Of a stretch of DNA of 64,000 nt, positions 45,511 through 59,600 are shown piece by piece. This DNA is from Holophagae bacterium (lineage in GTDB: Bacteria; Acidobacteriota; Holophagae; Acanthopleuribacterales; Acanthopleuribacteraceae), in NCBI GenBank assembly GCA_030429565.1, contig JAUIFE010000016.1:1-64000 (forward strand), written 5' to 3'. The notes under the pieces are model-generated. The model was given only the letters and a program-made list of their open reading frames with translations. It was not told the origin of the DNA and did not search any database. Position numbers and translations under genes: made by a program. Every line of letters begins with the position of its first letter. Position 1 is the stretch's first letter.

Positions 45511-47628
45511 ATGACGAATTATTTTTTTGGTTCGGCCACGAACCTGGTCACCCGACTGCGCGATTTGGCTGATTCTCAGGCAAGCCAAACCGCCTTCCAT
45601 TTTCTCAACGAACGATCCGGGTCGATCACCCAAATGAGTTTTGCCACGCTGGATCAGAAGAGCCGTGCCATAGCCGCCGGGGTCCAGCAAGCGGGTATCA
45701 AGGCACGGGCCCTGCTGTTGTTCGACCGCCCCACCGATTTTGTCAGCGCGTTTTTCGGTTGCCTGTACGCGGGCGTGGTACCGGTGCCGGCCTATCCCCC
45801 GGCCCCCAATCCAGCCCATTGGCAGCGCTTGGAAGATATCGCGGTCGATGCCGGTGTCGACGGGCTGTTGAGCAGCACCAAGTTGTTGCCTTCGATTGAA
45901 GCGGCCATGCAGCGCAAGCCAAGCTTCGCGGCGGTACGCGCGCTTGCGGTCGACAGCCTTGACGAAAACGCGGCCTCGGCCTGGACGGCGCCGACGATTG
46001 CCGGTGACGACCTGGCCTTTTTACAGTACACCTCCGGCTCGACCGGCTCGCCCAAAGGCGTTCAGGTCACCCACGCCAACCTCCTGGCCAACATTGCCAC
46101 TTTTGGTCGCGATTTCGGGTTCCACGGTGAAAGCCGTATGGTTAGCTGGCTGCCGTTGTTCCACGACATGGGTTTAATCGGGTGTATGCTTGGGCCGGCG
46201 ATGGTTGGTTGCCAGGCATTGCTCATGTCACCGGCTTCGTTCATCAAAAACCCGGCGCGCTGGCTGCAATCGATCAGCGACTTCGGCGGAACGATCAGCG
46301 GCGGGCCCAATTTTGCCTACGACCTATGCACGCACAAAATAAGCGAGGAACAGTTGGCGGGCTTGGACCTGTCAACCTGGGAAGTGGCCTTTAACGGCGC
46401 CGAACCGGTGCGGGCTGCAACCTTAAGTCGGTTCGCCAAACGATTTAACCCCTGCGGTTTACGACCAGGAGTGCTCAAGCCCTGTTACGGCTTGGCTGAA
46501 GCGACGCTTTACGTTTGCGGCGTGGACGTCGACGATCGCGCCTTGGTTCATTCGGTCTCGGCCAAGGCACTGGCGGCCAACCAAACGATGGCACCGAACG
46601 ACGATGCGGATCGCCTCGATTTGGCGGCGTCGGGTCGCCTCAACGATGACCAGCGCGTGCTGATTGTTGACCCGGAAAGCTTGCAAACGCGCGGCGACGG
46701 CGCGGTCGGCGAGATTTGGATTCAGGGCAGTGGGGTAACAGCGGGTTACCGCAACCGGCCGGAACGCAACCAACGCGACTTCGCGGCCTATACGGCGGCG
46801 GGCGAAGGGCCGTATTTACGCAGCGGCGATTTAGGTTTCGTTCATGCCGGCGCCTTATTTGTGACGGGTCGCCTCAAGGACCTGTTGATTTTTAATGGGC
46901 GCAACCTGTACCCAAGCGACATCGAACACACGGTCGAACGAGCAGCGCGCGGCCTGCGACCAAGCTGTGGCGCGGCGTTCAGCGTGCCTGACGAAAACAG
47001 CGAAAGTTTGGTGATTCTCCAGGAAATCACGCCACGCCAGTTCGATGACAGCCAGGCCGACGCGGTCCTGGCCGCCATTCGCGACAAGGTCATGCGCGAC
47101 CACGGTGTCCAGCCGGCAACGATTTACCTGTTGCGTCCCAACAAGATCCCCAAAACCTCGAGCGGTAAAGTGCAGCGTTATCGCGCCCGTCAACGCTTCC
47201 TGGAAGGCGCGTGGCAACCGGTATTCTCCTGGCAACAGCCCCAACAACCACCAGCGCAAACCGCGTCGGCCCCGGCAGCGCCTCGCCAGGCTGCCGACAT
47301 CGATCGCCAGGTGCGCAGCCTCTTGGCCGCCACCTTGGGTTTGGCCAATGCCGACGCGCTGCAAGGCGAACAAAAGTTATTCGAATTGGGTCTGGATTCG
47401 ATAGGGGCCCTGGAATTTAAGGGTCGCCTCGAAGACGAATTCCACTTGGAGCTGCCGGCAACACTGGTCTTCGATTATCCGACAATTGCGGCGCTGGTCA
47501 CTTTTGTGACGACGTCGTGTGGCATCACCACCGCTGCGGCCGAAGCGGATTTGGACGACCTCGACGAAGACCAATTGGCCGACATGCTGGCGCAAGAGCT
47601 GGCGGGCAGCCAAGGCGGGCGCGTATGA
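45511..47628 (+). CDS. Fatty acyl-AMP ligase fused to an acyl carrier protein
   Basis: 705 residues from ATG 45511 (AAAGGTG upstream). The adenylating domain spans about 10-575. Core motif YTSGSTGSPKG is near residue 173, LPLFHDMGLIG and GGPNFAYDLC are fatty acyl-AMP ligase signatures, and the catalytic lysine lies in KTSSGKVQR. A carrier domain follows (about 590-675) with the phosphopantetheine serine S630 in LGLDSIGAL. The Asp/Glu-rich tail (DLDDLDEDQLADML) may dock the next enzyme. It should activate a free fatty acid and load it on its own carrier to start the lipopeptide. Its stop overlaps the next start (ATGA), so the two are co-translated. Confidence 0.93.
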   Translation: MTNYFFGSATNLVTRLRDLADSQASQTAFHFLNERSGSITQMSFATLDQKSRAIAAGVQQAGIKARALLLFDRPTDFVSAFFGCLYAGVVPVPAYPPAPNPAHWQRLEDIAVDAGVDGLLSSTKLLPSIEAAMQRKPSFAAVRALAVDSLDENAASAWTAPTIAGDDLAFLQYTSGSTGSPKGVQVTHANLLANIATFGRDFGFHGESRMVSWLPLFHDMGLIGCMLGPAMVGCQALLMSPASFIKNPARWLQSISDFGGTISGGPNFAYDLCTHKISEEQLAGLDLSTWEVAFNGAEPVRAATLSRFAKRFNPCGLRPGVLKPCYGLAEATLYVCGVDVDDRALVHSVSAKALAANQTMAPNDDADRLDLAASGRLNDDQRVLIVDPESLQTRGDGAVGEIWIQGSGVTAGYRNRPERNQRDFAAYTAAGEGPYLRSGDLGFVHAGALFVTGRLKDLLIFNGRNLYPSDIEHTVERAARGLRPSCGAAFSVPDENSESLVILQEITPRQFDDSQADAVLAAIRDKVMRDHGVQPATIYLLRPNKIPKTSSGKVQRYRARQRFLEGAWQPVFSWQQPQQPPAQTASAPAAPRQAADIDRQVRSLLAATLGLANADALQGEQKLFELGLDSIGALEFKGRLEDEFHLELPATLVFDYPTIAALVTFVTTSCGITTAAAEADLDDLDEDQLADMLAQELAGSQGGRV

Positions 47629-50600
47629 CGAAAGCGACGGATCGACGCAAACTCCTGCAGGAAGCCATTCGCGAAATACAACGCCTGAAACGCGCCAACC
47701 AGGATTTGGCCCAACGCGGTCAAGCGGCCCTGGCCATCGTCGGCGGCGCCTGCCGTTTCCCCGGCGGGGTCAACGACCTGGCGAGCTTCCACCAGCAACA
47801 ACAAGCAGGGATTTCGGCGGTTTCACGACTGTGTGACCACCCGCGTTTTCGCGCCCATCGCGACGATCCGATCCTGGCCGGCATGCATGCGGCTTTGCTC
47901 GACGACGTCGAAGGTTTCGACGGTGACTTTTTCAATATCCCGGCGCGCGAAGCGGCGCTGATGGATCCCCACCAGCGCTTGCTTTTAGAAGTGGCCCATC
48001 ACGCCTTGGAAGACGCCGGTATCGCGCGCGCGCGTCTGGCCGGCACCGAGACGGGCGTGTTCGTGGGCACCAGTAGCTTGGACCACGCCTTGCGGGTCGG
48101 CGCCCATCAAGATCGCGAGGCGGTGAACGCGTACACGGGAACGGGCGCGGCACTCAGCATTAACGCGGGCCGGCTGTCTCACGGCTTGGGCGTGACCGGA
48201 CCCAGCCTGGTGGTCGACACGGCCTGCTCTTCGTCGTTGGTAGCCATCCACCTTGCCTGCCAAAGCCTGCGCCGTGGCGAGTGCCGAACGGCGATTGCGG
48301 CCGGCATCAACTTAATTCTAGCCACGGCTTCCAGCCAAACGCTGGCGGCGGCGGGCGTGCTCTCGCCCAGCGGGGCCTGTCATACTTTTGCAGCAGCGGC
48401 GGACGGTTACGTGCGCGGCGAAGGCTGCGCGGCGTTGGTGCTGAAAACCCTCGACGATGCGCAGGCGGACGGCGACGCAATTCTGGCGGTTATTCACGGC
48501 AGCGCTACCAACCACGACGGTGCCAGCAGCGGTTTAACCGTCCCAACCGGCCCGGCCCAAGCGCGGGTCATTCAACGAGCGCTGGCCGACGCGGGCCTCA
48601 GCGCCGACGACATCGATTACTTGGAAGCGCACGGGACCGGCACGCAGTTGGGTGACCCAATTGAAGTGAACGTGCTGGGCAAACTCTTCGGTGCGGTTAA
48701 CCCGATCGCGATTGGTTCGGCCAAAACGATGATCGGCCACTTGGAAGCGGCGGCGGGCATTGCGGGCGTATTGCGTACGGCACTGGCCCTGCACCACGGC
48801 CGTTTGCCGGCCCACCTACACTTCGAGAAACCCAACCAGCACATCAACTGGGACAAACTGCCGCTGACGGTCAACACCGAAAGTCGCCCGTGGCCACAGC
48901 GCAACCGACCGGCCTATGCCGGTGTCAGCAGTTTCGGGATCGGCGGCAGCAACGCACATGTGGTGCTAGGGGCGCCACCGACCCAAATCCAGGCGACGCC
49001 GGCAAAAGCGGCGGTGACCCTGTTAACCCTTTCGGCGCACAATCAAGCGGCGCTCAAAGACTTGGCCCGCGCCTATCGCGATCACGAGGCCCCGTCGACC
49101 TTAGCCGTCGGTGTGCGCCACCGCCGCGACCACTACCCTACCCGACTGGCCTTGGTCGGCACGGACGATACTGAACTGCGCACACAACTGGATCGTTACA
49201 TTATAAATGGTTCTCAACCCCAACAATCAGCGCCGCCGCGTCGCCTGGCAATGATGATCGGCGGCCAGGGCACGCAATACGCGGGCATGGGCGCGGCCTT
49301 GGATGTGGCCGAACCGGTCTTCCGCGCGGCGCTCGACGAATGCGCCGAGGTACTGGCCGACGAATGCGATATCCCTTTACGCGACATCCTCAACGACGGG
49401 CACCGCCTAACGCAAACGCAATACGCGCAACCGGCGATTTTTAGTGTCGCCTACGCAAGTGCCCAACTTTGGCAACACTGGGGTTTGAAACCCGAGCTGG
49501 TCTTCGGCCACAGCGTCGGCGAATACGTGGCGGCCTGCTTGGCGGGCATTTTCACGCTAGAGACGGCGCTTAAACTGGTGGCGGCACGCGGTCGGGTGAT
49601 GGCAACGGCGACCGGCGGCGCGATGGCGGCGATTCACCGCGATGAAAAGCAAACGCGCGCGCTGCTGGAAGCATCCAACTTACCCCTCGATATCGCCGCG
49701 ATGAACAGCCCCAAACAAACGGTGGTCGCCGGCGGCCGCGAACACATCGAAAACCTAATCAGCCAACTCAAGCAACGTGGCATCGGTGGCAAATTGCTGC
49801 CGGTCGATTACGCATTCCACGCCCGCCACATGGACGCGGCGGCAGCCGCATTTGCCGACATCGTTGCCGCCGCCGAGATCAAACCGGCGCGGCTACCGAT
49901 CATCGCCAATGTGAGCGGCCGCTTGGACGACGGCGCGATGAGCAACGCCGGCTACTGGGTCGATCACATTCGCCAACCGGTGCAATTCGCGGCTTCGCTG
50001 CAGCAAGCGGCCGAGCTGGGCATCAACAGTTTCCTGGAAGTGGGCGCCTGTTCGGTGCTGACCGGCCCGGCCCGCCAAAACCTCAGTGACCCGACCCTGC
50101 TGTGGTTGGCGGGCCAAAAACAAAAAAGTGACGGCCGGCCGGCCTCGGCGTTACGCCCGCACCTGACCTCACTGGCGCAGTGGTATGAAGCGGGCGGCAA
50201 GGTGGCTTGGCACCAGTTCGACGCGGCCCATCAATCCGCACCGGTCAAAGCACCGCACTACCCGTTCCAACACGATCACTATCCGCTAATCGGCAGCGCT
50301 GCCGGCCCGGCGACCACGGCGTCAATCGAACCGCCGGCCCCCGCCGCCACAATAGACAGCGACCAAGTCCAAGACGAAATCATCACGCTGCTGGCCGACG
50401 TCTTAATGGTGCCCAAGGCGAGCATTAACGCCGATGCGTCATTGCTGGAACTGGGCAGTGACTCGGTGGCCCTGGCCGACGCGGCCCAAAAACTGGAGCG
50501 GCGTTTTGGCGTACAACTGCAGTTACGCCAATTTTTTGAAGACTTACAAAGCCCGCGCCTGTTGGCGGCCCATATTGCCGCGCACACACCGTTACGGCGC

Positions 50601-53600
50601 CAGACCGGTCCCGAATCGTCGCCGACAGGCACAGGCGACGACGACGTGGTGGCCGCCCTGTTCCAGCAACAACTGGACATCATGCAACGCCAGTTGGCGG
50701 TGCTCGAACAACGCAAAATCGCACCCCCCTCAGCCCTGCCGCGCGCGGCGGAAGCAACGGCGGCCCAAACCGCCCCGCGCGCCAAAACCACCTTGCCCTG
50801 GGGCGGCTTGAACCTGGTCTCGGCCCAATTATCGCCACGGCAGCAGGCCCACCTGGACGCATTAACGGCGGCCTACACGGCGCGCACCCAGGCCTCGAAA
50901 TCCTATGCAGGCAAAAGCCGCCAACACCTGACCGACAACCGCGCTTCGGCCGGTTTCCGTTTCTCAACCAAGGAAATGTTGTACCCCATTGTGGCAGAAC
51001 GCTCGGAGGGTGCCTATTTTTGGGATCTTGACGGCAACCGCTACATCGATATCACCATGGGGTTCGGCACTTATTTGCTCGGCCACCAGCCGACGATCGT
51101 CAATGAAGCGCTGCAGGAGACCTTGGCCAAGGGCATGCAAATCGGCCCCCAATCGGCGCTGGCAGGCGACACGGCGGCGTTAATTTGCCAATTGACCGGC
51201 GCCGATCGCGCCGCCTTCCTTAACTCGGGAACGGAAGCCGTCATGACGGCCTGTCGCTTGGCGCGCGCCACCACCGGTCGCCGCAAAATTGCCATGTTCG
51301 CGGGTGCCTACCACGGCCACGGTGACGCAACCCTGGGTTCGGCCGACGAAAACGGCAACACCTACGCGGCGATTGCAGGCATCCCCGACAGCGCGGTCGC
51401 CGACATGGTGGTCTTGCACTACGGCGAGGACAGCGCCCTGCGCTACGTGGAAGAACACGGCCACCACCTGGCGGCAGTGCTGGTGGAACCGGTACAAAGC
51501 CGCAACCCCGGCCTACAGCCACGCGCCTTTTTGCAACGGCTGCGCGAACTGACGCACGCGGCCGGCTGCGCGCTCATATTTGATGAAATGATTACCGGCT
51601 TTCGCAGCGCGCCAGGCGGCGCCCAGGCTTGGTTCGACGTCCGTGCCGACTTGTGTACCTACGGTAAGGTGGTTGGCGGCGGCATGCCGATCGGCGTGGT
51701 CGCGGGCACCGCCAGGTTCATGGACGCCCTCGACGGCGGCGCCTGGTCGTTCGGCGATGACAGCTATCCGACGGCTGAAACCACCTTCTTCGCGGGCACC
51801 TTCTGCAAACACCCGCTGACGATGGCGGCGGCCCATGCGGTGTTAAGCCACATTGCCGCATGCGGCCCAAGCCTGCAACAGGAACTCAACGCGCGCACCA
51901 CCGCCTTCGCCGACGAACTCAACGCCTGGTTCCAAGCGCAAGCGGTGCCGATCCGCATCGACCATTTCGCCTCACTGTTCCGTTTCAATTTCCAACAAAA
52001 CCTCGACCTCTTCTTTTACCACCTGGTCCACCAAGGCGTGTACATCTGGGAAGGACGCACCTGCTTCTTCTCGACGGCCCACGGCGATGCCGATATCGCG
52101 GCGGTCAAAACCGCGATTAAAACGGCGGTCAACGAACTGCGCGGTGGCGGTTTCCTGGGCGAGACCGAAGCCGGTGCCGGCCAAGATCGCTTCCCATTAT
52201 CGACGGCCCAACAGCAAATGATGTTGGCGCGGGCGCGCGATACCGGCGCCGACAGTGCCTACCATTTGACGGCCGATCTCGAATTAAACGGCGTGCTGGA
52301 CATAACCCGCTTGGCCGAAGCTTACCTGGCAATCCAACGGCGCCACCCAGCCTTACGGCTGCGCAACGACGGCGAACAGCAATGGCACGACGCGGCGCTG
52401 GACCAACTCCAGCATATCGATTTGCGCGGGCACACCCATCCAGCCGCAGCCCTACGTACGGGTTTAACGGAAGCCGCCAACGAGAGCTTTGATCTGCAGC
52501 AACACGCGCCGTGCCGCGCCCGGTTGTTCCAAACGGCACCGCAACGCTTCCACCTGCATTTGCGCCTGCACCACGTGGTCGCCGACGGTTGGTCGGCGGG
52601 TTTGGTGTTACGCGACCTGTGGCAAAGCTACGCGGGTCGCGGCACCACCGAAACGGCGCCGAGTTTTGCCGAATACTTAGAGCGGCACAGCAATGACGAC
52701 TACGGTCACCAGACAACCTATTGGCTCGCGCGTTTTCGCGGCCGGCAGTTTGGAAACCCCTTCCCCGCGCGCGCAAGCGCCGGTCATGCCCGCGCCGGCG
52801 CACGCCACGCACTGCGAATCCCCGCCGCGGCGGTTAAAAAGACAGCCGCCGCGCATGGGGTCACGCCGTTTATGTTGCTGCTGACGGCCTGGTGTCGGCG
52901 TTTGCAACAGCACGCCGAAAACCGCGATTGGATCATCGCCACGCCGAGCACGGGACGCAGCCGCGTTGAAGACCAAGGCGTGGTTGGCTACTGTACCCAT
53001 CTTTTGCCGCTGTTGGCCCAGCCAGGCGGCGACAGCTTCGCCCAGCACTTAGACGCCATGCGACGCCAGGTCCTCGACGCCTTCGAAAATGCCGACGTGC
53101 CCTTCGCCGACTGGTTCGCCCAACTCAGCCGCGAGCAGGGCGCCACCCCGGCACCGGCCGCTTTGTTTAACTACGAAAAGGCACCGGCCCTGCCCGCCGT
53201 CACAGACCTGACGCTCACCTTGGTCCCAAGCAAAATCACCACAAGCGCCTTCCCTATCATTTTCAACGCGGTCGACCTTGGCGAACACTATGAATTGGCC
53301 TGTGACTTTCAACTGCGCCATTTCGACGAGCAGCAAGTTGACAACCTATTAAAGGCGCTGACCGACGACCTGCGTGCTTTAGTTGAAACTGGAACGGTCG
53401 CCGTCGACGCCGTAAAACCCCAGTCGGCGCCGCTCGCACCTGGTGACCCGCGTTGGTTGAGCCGGCGCCTGGCCGATGTCGCCGCCGCCTCGCCCCAGGC
53501 CGCCGCCTTGTGCGACGGGAAACAAACCCTTGATTACGCCACGCTTTACCGGCAGGTCCAGCGTTTGGCGGCCGACTTGCGTAAACGCGGAATCGGTCCC

Positions 53601-56600
53601 GAAAAACAGGTCGCCTTGGTGGCCGCGCCCAGCATCAACCGCATCGCCGCCTTGCTGGCGGTGTGGCATTGCGGCGCGGTTGCGGTCGTCATCGATGCCG
53701 ATCAACCCGCCGGCCGCCGCAACGCCATGCTACAGCGATGTGCCATTTCCCTGTGCCTGGGCGACACGGAAACGGACGGCGAACGCGCCCTCGATTCGTG
53801 GGTCGAGGCCTGCAACGCGGCGCCGGCACACCCCGTCGAACCAACGCCGGTCCACGCCGACAACGCCGCCTACCTCGTGCATACATCCGGCAGTAGCGGC
53901 GCCCCCAAACCGGTTTGCGTCACCTACGGCGGCTACCGCCACGTCTGCGACGACCTCAGCCGCCGATACCAAATCGGCGCCGGCGACCGCCTGCTGCAAT
54001 TGGTCGGCCTGCATTTCGACGTGGCCATGGCCGACATCGCCTTGGCGCTGGGCAACGGCGCCTGCCTGGTGCTCGCACCCCACAACTGCCTGCGCGACGG
54101 TGAAGGTACGGTTGCCTTGCTGGCGCGCGAACGCATCAGCCACGTGCAATTACCCCCCTCGGCGCTGGCCCACTGGCCCGAACACCCACTGCCCGACCTG
54201 CGTCACCTGATCCTGGGCGGCGAAGTCTGTCCGCCGGCCGGCTTGGCGCGTTGGGCGGGTAACCGAACCATCCACAACGCTTACGGACCGAGTGAAACCA
54301 CGATCACGGTATGTGCGGGCCTGCTGCAAGCCGGCCAACCGGTAAACCTGGGTCATGCATTGCCAGGCTGCACGCTGCGCGTCGTCGATGACCATGGCCG
54401 CGAGCAACCCGCCGGCGTCGAAGGCGAATTGGTGATCGGCGGCCCAACCCTGGCGCGCGGTTACGCCGGTGACGCCCGCCTCAGCGCGACAATGTTCGTG
54501 CCCGATCCCAACCCGACGACACCGGGCGCGCGCCTTTACCGCAGCGGCGACCGCGTGTGCCGCAACAGCGACGGCACCCTGCGTTTCTTGGGGCGCATCG
54601 ACCGCCAAATCAAGTGGCGCGGCCTGCGCATCGAGTTAGGCGAGATCGAACAAGCGCTGCATGCCTGCAGCAACGTTAGCCAGGCGGCGGTCGTGTTCCG
54701 CGATAATCGCCTCGACGGCTACGTCACCGGTACCGACTTGGACAGGGACCTGCTGCGCCGCCAACTGGCCGAACGCCTACCCGCAACCCACCTGCCGCAG
54801 AGCCTGACGGTTTTGGCGTCGTTTCCGGTAACGGCCAACGGCAAGCTCGACCAACAAGCCTTGCCGCAACCCAACCACAAGCCGTTGCGGCCCCTACAAA
54901 AACAAAGCGAACAACAAATCGCCGAAATTTGGCGCGAACTGTTACCAGGCGTCGAAATCGGTGCCGACAGCCATTTCTTCGAGCTCGGCGGGCACTCGTT
55001 GCTGGCCGGCCAAGTGCGCACCCGTCTGCGCGAACGGTTCGGCATCACGCTGGACCTGCCGCAACTGTTTGAATACCCAATCCTCGCCGATTTGGCGCGG
55101 GTCGCCGAAAGCCGGCAAGGTCACACAACGGCACGGATAACACCGGCCCCCGACGACGCCGCCGTGGCGCTGACGTCCCAGCAGCAACGGCTGTGGTTCC
55201 TCGAGCAATTCGACGGCCCGAGCGCGACCCACAACATGCCGCTGGCGCTGCACCTACACGGCGACCTCGACCAGCAGGCGCTTAGCGACGCCGTCGACGC
55301 GCTCAATCGGCGCCACCCGATGCTGACGAGTTATGTGCTTGAACAAAACGACCAGGCGCTCATCGGCAGCGGTCAGGCGACAACATTGCGCTATGTCGAT
55401 CTTCAAACCGACAATGAGGAAACCCGCAACCGTGAACTGGCACGACGCCTCGTAACGGAAAGCCAAACACCGTTTGTATTGAAGCAAGGCCCGTTGGTGC
55501 GCTGGACGTTGTTCCACCTGGCACCGCAACACCACGTCCTAGCGCTAACACTGCACCATTTGATTGCCGATGGTTGGTCGATGGGCGTTTTGCTGGGCGA
55601 TCTCACCGCCGGCTACAACGCCGCCCGCGCCGGCCAGACGCTGCCGGCACCGGCAAAGGGATTGCAGTACCGCGATTTTGCCTACCACCAACAACAGCAT
55701 CGCGACCAAAACCAGGTATCGGCCGATTTCTGGCGCCAAACCCTGGCCGACCTACCACCGTTACTGGAATTGCCAACCGACCGTCCTCGACCGCGCCAAC
55801 AGGATTATTGCGGCGCTTTGTTGCCAATCCACTTTGCACCAGCCGTGGCCAATCAGGTCGACAGCTTGGCGCAACAACAAGGCGTCACACCGTTTATGGT
55901 ATTGTTGGCCGGCTTCAAGTTGTTGTTGGCCGACTGGTCCGGCAGCAACGACATCGCTGTCGGGACGCCGGTCGCGGGCCGCGATCACGGTGACCTGGAA
56001 CAGGTGGTCGGGTTGTTCCTCAACACTTTGGTGTTGCGCAACCACATCGACCACCAGGCGTCCTTCGCCGATTTACTGGCCCAGGTGAAAAACAACAGCC
56101 TGGCGGCGTTTAACCACGCCGACCTGCCGTTTGAACGCGTGGTGGATTTGCTTCAACCGCAGCGCAGCCTGGCCCACGCGCCCTTGTTCCAGGTGATGTT
56201 CATCCTCAACAATGCGCCGCTCCCGCCGTTGCACCTGGACGGCTTGACGAGCACACTGATTGAACAGCCGGGAACCCGTTCGGAGTTTGATCTAACCCTG
56301 TCACTGCGCCAGTCTGAAGAAGGTCTGGTCGGCGACCTGGAATACCGCACCGACCTGTTTGACCGCGCGACGATGGAACGTCTGCGCGACAGCCTGGAGC
56401 AGGTGTTGCTGATGGTGTGCCGCCAACCGCAACGGCGTTTATCGGCGCTATGCCTGCTGCCGGCGGCGACTGTTGCCCAACTGCGCGTCCAAAGCGCGGC
56501 ACCACCGTTACCGGTCGAAGCGTTGCAGTTCCCGATCCACCGCCGTTTCGAGGCCTGGGCCCAACACGCCGGTGACAACCTCGCCGTGGTCGACGGCGAC

Positions 56601-59600
56601 GAACGCCTCAGCTACGACGCGCTCAACCGGGCCGCCAACCAACTGGCCCACCACTTACGCGGCTTGGGTCTGCCACCCGAAAGCCAAATAGGTATTTGCC
56701 TGCCACGCGGTGCCGGCACGGTTATCGCCGTGCTGGCCTGTCTCAAGGCGGGCCTGGTTTATGTACCGCTCGACCCGCGTTTACCCAGTGGCCGGTTGGC
56801 GAGCATGGTCGCCCACGGCGACATCAAACGGCTGATCACCAACGCGGCCACCGACAACCGGGCCGACTGGTACAGCGGCGCCAAAGACAACCTCGACGCG
56901 CTCGCCGACCACTTGGCTCATCTTCCCGACGACAACCCGACCCTGCAGGTCGAGCCCGACCAGGCAGCCTACGCCGTGTTCACCTCCGGCACAACCGGCG
57001 CGCCCAAGGCGGTGGTCAACACCCATGCGGCGTTGGCAAGCACGGCGGCGGCCTGGTTGGAGGCCTACGACCTGCAACCGCACCAAACCCACTTGCAAAT
57101 GGCGGCCTTTTCGTTCGACGTGTGGGGCGGCGACCTGATGCGAGCGCTGTGTAGCGGCGCACGTTTGGTGATTTGCCCGGCCGATACCCTGCTCGACCCG
57201 CCAGGTTTGTTTGCCCTGATGGAACGCGAACAGGTGAGCCACGCCGAATTCGTGCCCGCCGTCTTGCGCCACCTGGTGCAGTGGCTCCACGACAGCAAGC
57301 GCCGCCTCGATTTCATGACGATGATCGTTACCGGTTCCGACCTGTGGTACACCCGCGACCAAGTCGCCCTGGAAGCGGTCTGCAGCGAGAGCACACGTCT
57401 GATCAACAGTTACGGATTAACCGAAGCGAGCATTGATTCCACCTGGTACCAAGCGCCACGTGGACCGGCCGGCAATGACGGGCCGGCCGGCGACGAAAGC
57501 GCGGCCGGCAATGGCGGCGTGTTGGCCATTGGCCAGGCCTTTGCCGGTGTCGAGACCTGGGTCCTGAATCGTTTCGGCCACTTGAGCGCGCCAGGCGTGG
57601 TTGGCGAGCTGTGCATCGGCGGACCCGGCATTGCACGCGGCTATCACGGCTTGCCCGCCAAAACCGCCGACGCCTTTGTGCCGCACCCCTTCCCCACCCA
57701 ACCCGGCGCGCGTCTCTACCGCACCGGCGACCTGGCGCGCCGCCACCACGACGGCACGATTGAATTGGTCGGCCGTCGCGATCATCAGGTCAAAATTCGC
57801 GGGTTCCGCATTGAAACCGCCGAAATCGAAGCGCACCTGACCGCCCACGACGCCGTCCATGTGGCCGTGGTGCAAGCGCGCGGCGACGCGTCACACCGTT
57901 ACTTGGTTTGCCACTACACGGGCACGGCCGACAGCGACACGCTGCGCGCCTACCTGGCGGCACGGCTACCGGACTACATGGTGCCGGCACTGTGGCAGCA
58001 CCGCGAGGGCATGCCGCTGACGGCCAACGGCAAGATCGACCGCTTGCGCTTGGCGCAAAGTGACATCGCCGCACCGACAGCGAACCAAAGCGCACGTGAC
58101 ACCGACCACAACGTCGGCGGTCCGGCCGCAACGCTGCTGGCCGTGTGGCGCGAGCTGCTGCCGCACAAAGAGATCGGCGTCGACGATAACTTCTTCGCCT
58201 GTGGCGGCGATTCCATCCTCAGCCTGCAAGTGGTCGCCAAGGCGCGCCACGCCGGCTTAACCGTTACCGCCAAACAAATCTTCGAACACCAAACCATTGC
58301 CGAACTGGCCCAGGTCGTAACCACCACCACCGCCGCCCCTACGGCGCAAGTCCAAAAACCGGTCCACGGCGCGGTCGCCTTAACACCCATCCAAATTTGG
58401 TTTTTCCAACAGAACTTCGCGCAAGCACACCACTTCAACCAAGCGTTGCTGTTCGAACAACGCACGCCGCTCGACCCGCAACAGGTCCGCACCACGCTGG
58501 CCCATTTGGCGGCACACCACGACCAATTACGGGCACGTTTTAGCCACGACGCCTTGGGCGCGGTGGTGCAATGGCTACCCGAACAGGAAACGGGCAACCT
58601 GCTGGAAACCATGTCGCTCGGCGACCTACACGAATACGACGAAGCCGAACGCCGGCAGCGCATCGCCACCCACTGCGCCGCGTTACAAAACACGCTCGAC
58701 TTGGAACAAGGCCCGGCCTGGCGCGTGTTCCTGCTCGATTGCGGTCAAGCACCCAGCCTGCTGCTTTGGGTCTGCCACCACTTAATTGTCGACGGCGTGT
58801 CTTGGCGCATCCTGCTCGAGGACTTCGCCACGGTGTACGCCGCCCTCGCCGCCGGACAAACACCCGCTTTGCCGCCCAAAAGCACGGCTTTCCAAAGCTG
58901 GGCGCAACAACAGCACGCGGCGGTGCGCATGCCGGCCCTGCGCGACACCTGTACTTATTGGCAAAACGCGCTGAGCGCCGCGCCGACGTTACCAATCGAC
59001 ACACCCAAAGGCAGCAATCGCCACGCCGATCTGGCCTTGGTTCAGGTCGGCTTCGACCGCGACACAACCCACCAGCTCCTGCACGAGATTCCACAAGCCA
59101 AGGGGATCACGCTGCAAATACTGCTGTTGGCAGCGCTGACCCAAGCACTGGCCCGCTGGAGCAAGGCCGACGGTGCCTTGCTCGAAGTGGAACACCACGG
59201 CCGCGACGGCGACACCGATGTGGCGCGCACGGTCGGTTGGTTCACGGCCACCTACCCGCTGTGGTTACCCAACAGCGACGACTTCGACCAACTGCTCAAA
59301 CAAACCAAACAACGGCTACAAGCGGTGCCCAACGGCGGTGTCGGCTTCGGCCTGCTGCGCACGCTGCACCCGGATCCAGCCGTGCGCCGCGCCATGGCGG
59401 CTCTGCCAACGCCACGTATCGGCTTCAATTATTTGGGGCAACTGGACGGCGCGGGCGGCGCGGACTTGCCGCTCCAACCGGTCGAGAACCTGCTGCTCGG
59501 CGACATCCACGCCGACAATGCGCGCACGCTGGAACTGGAAATCACGGCCCACATCCAACAGGGCCGGTTGACGGTGACGTTGGATTACAGCCGCGAACGT

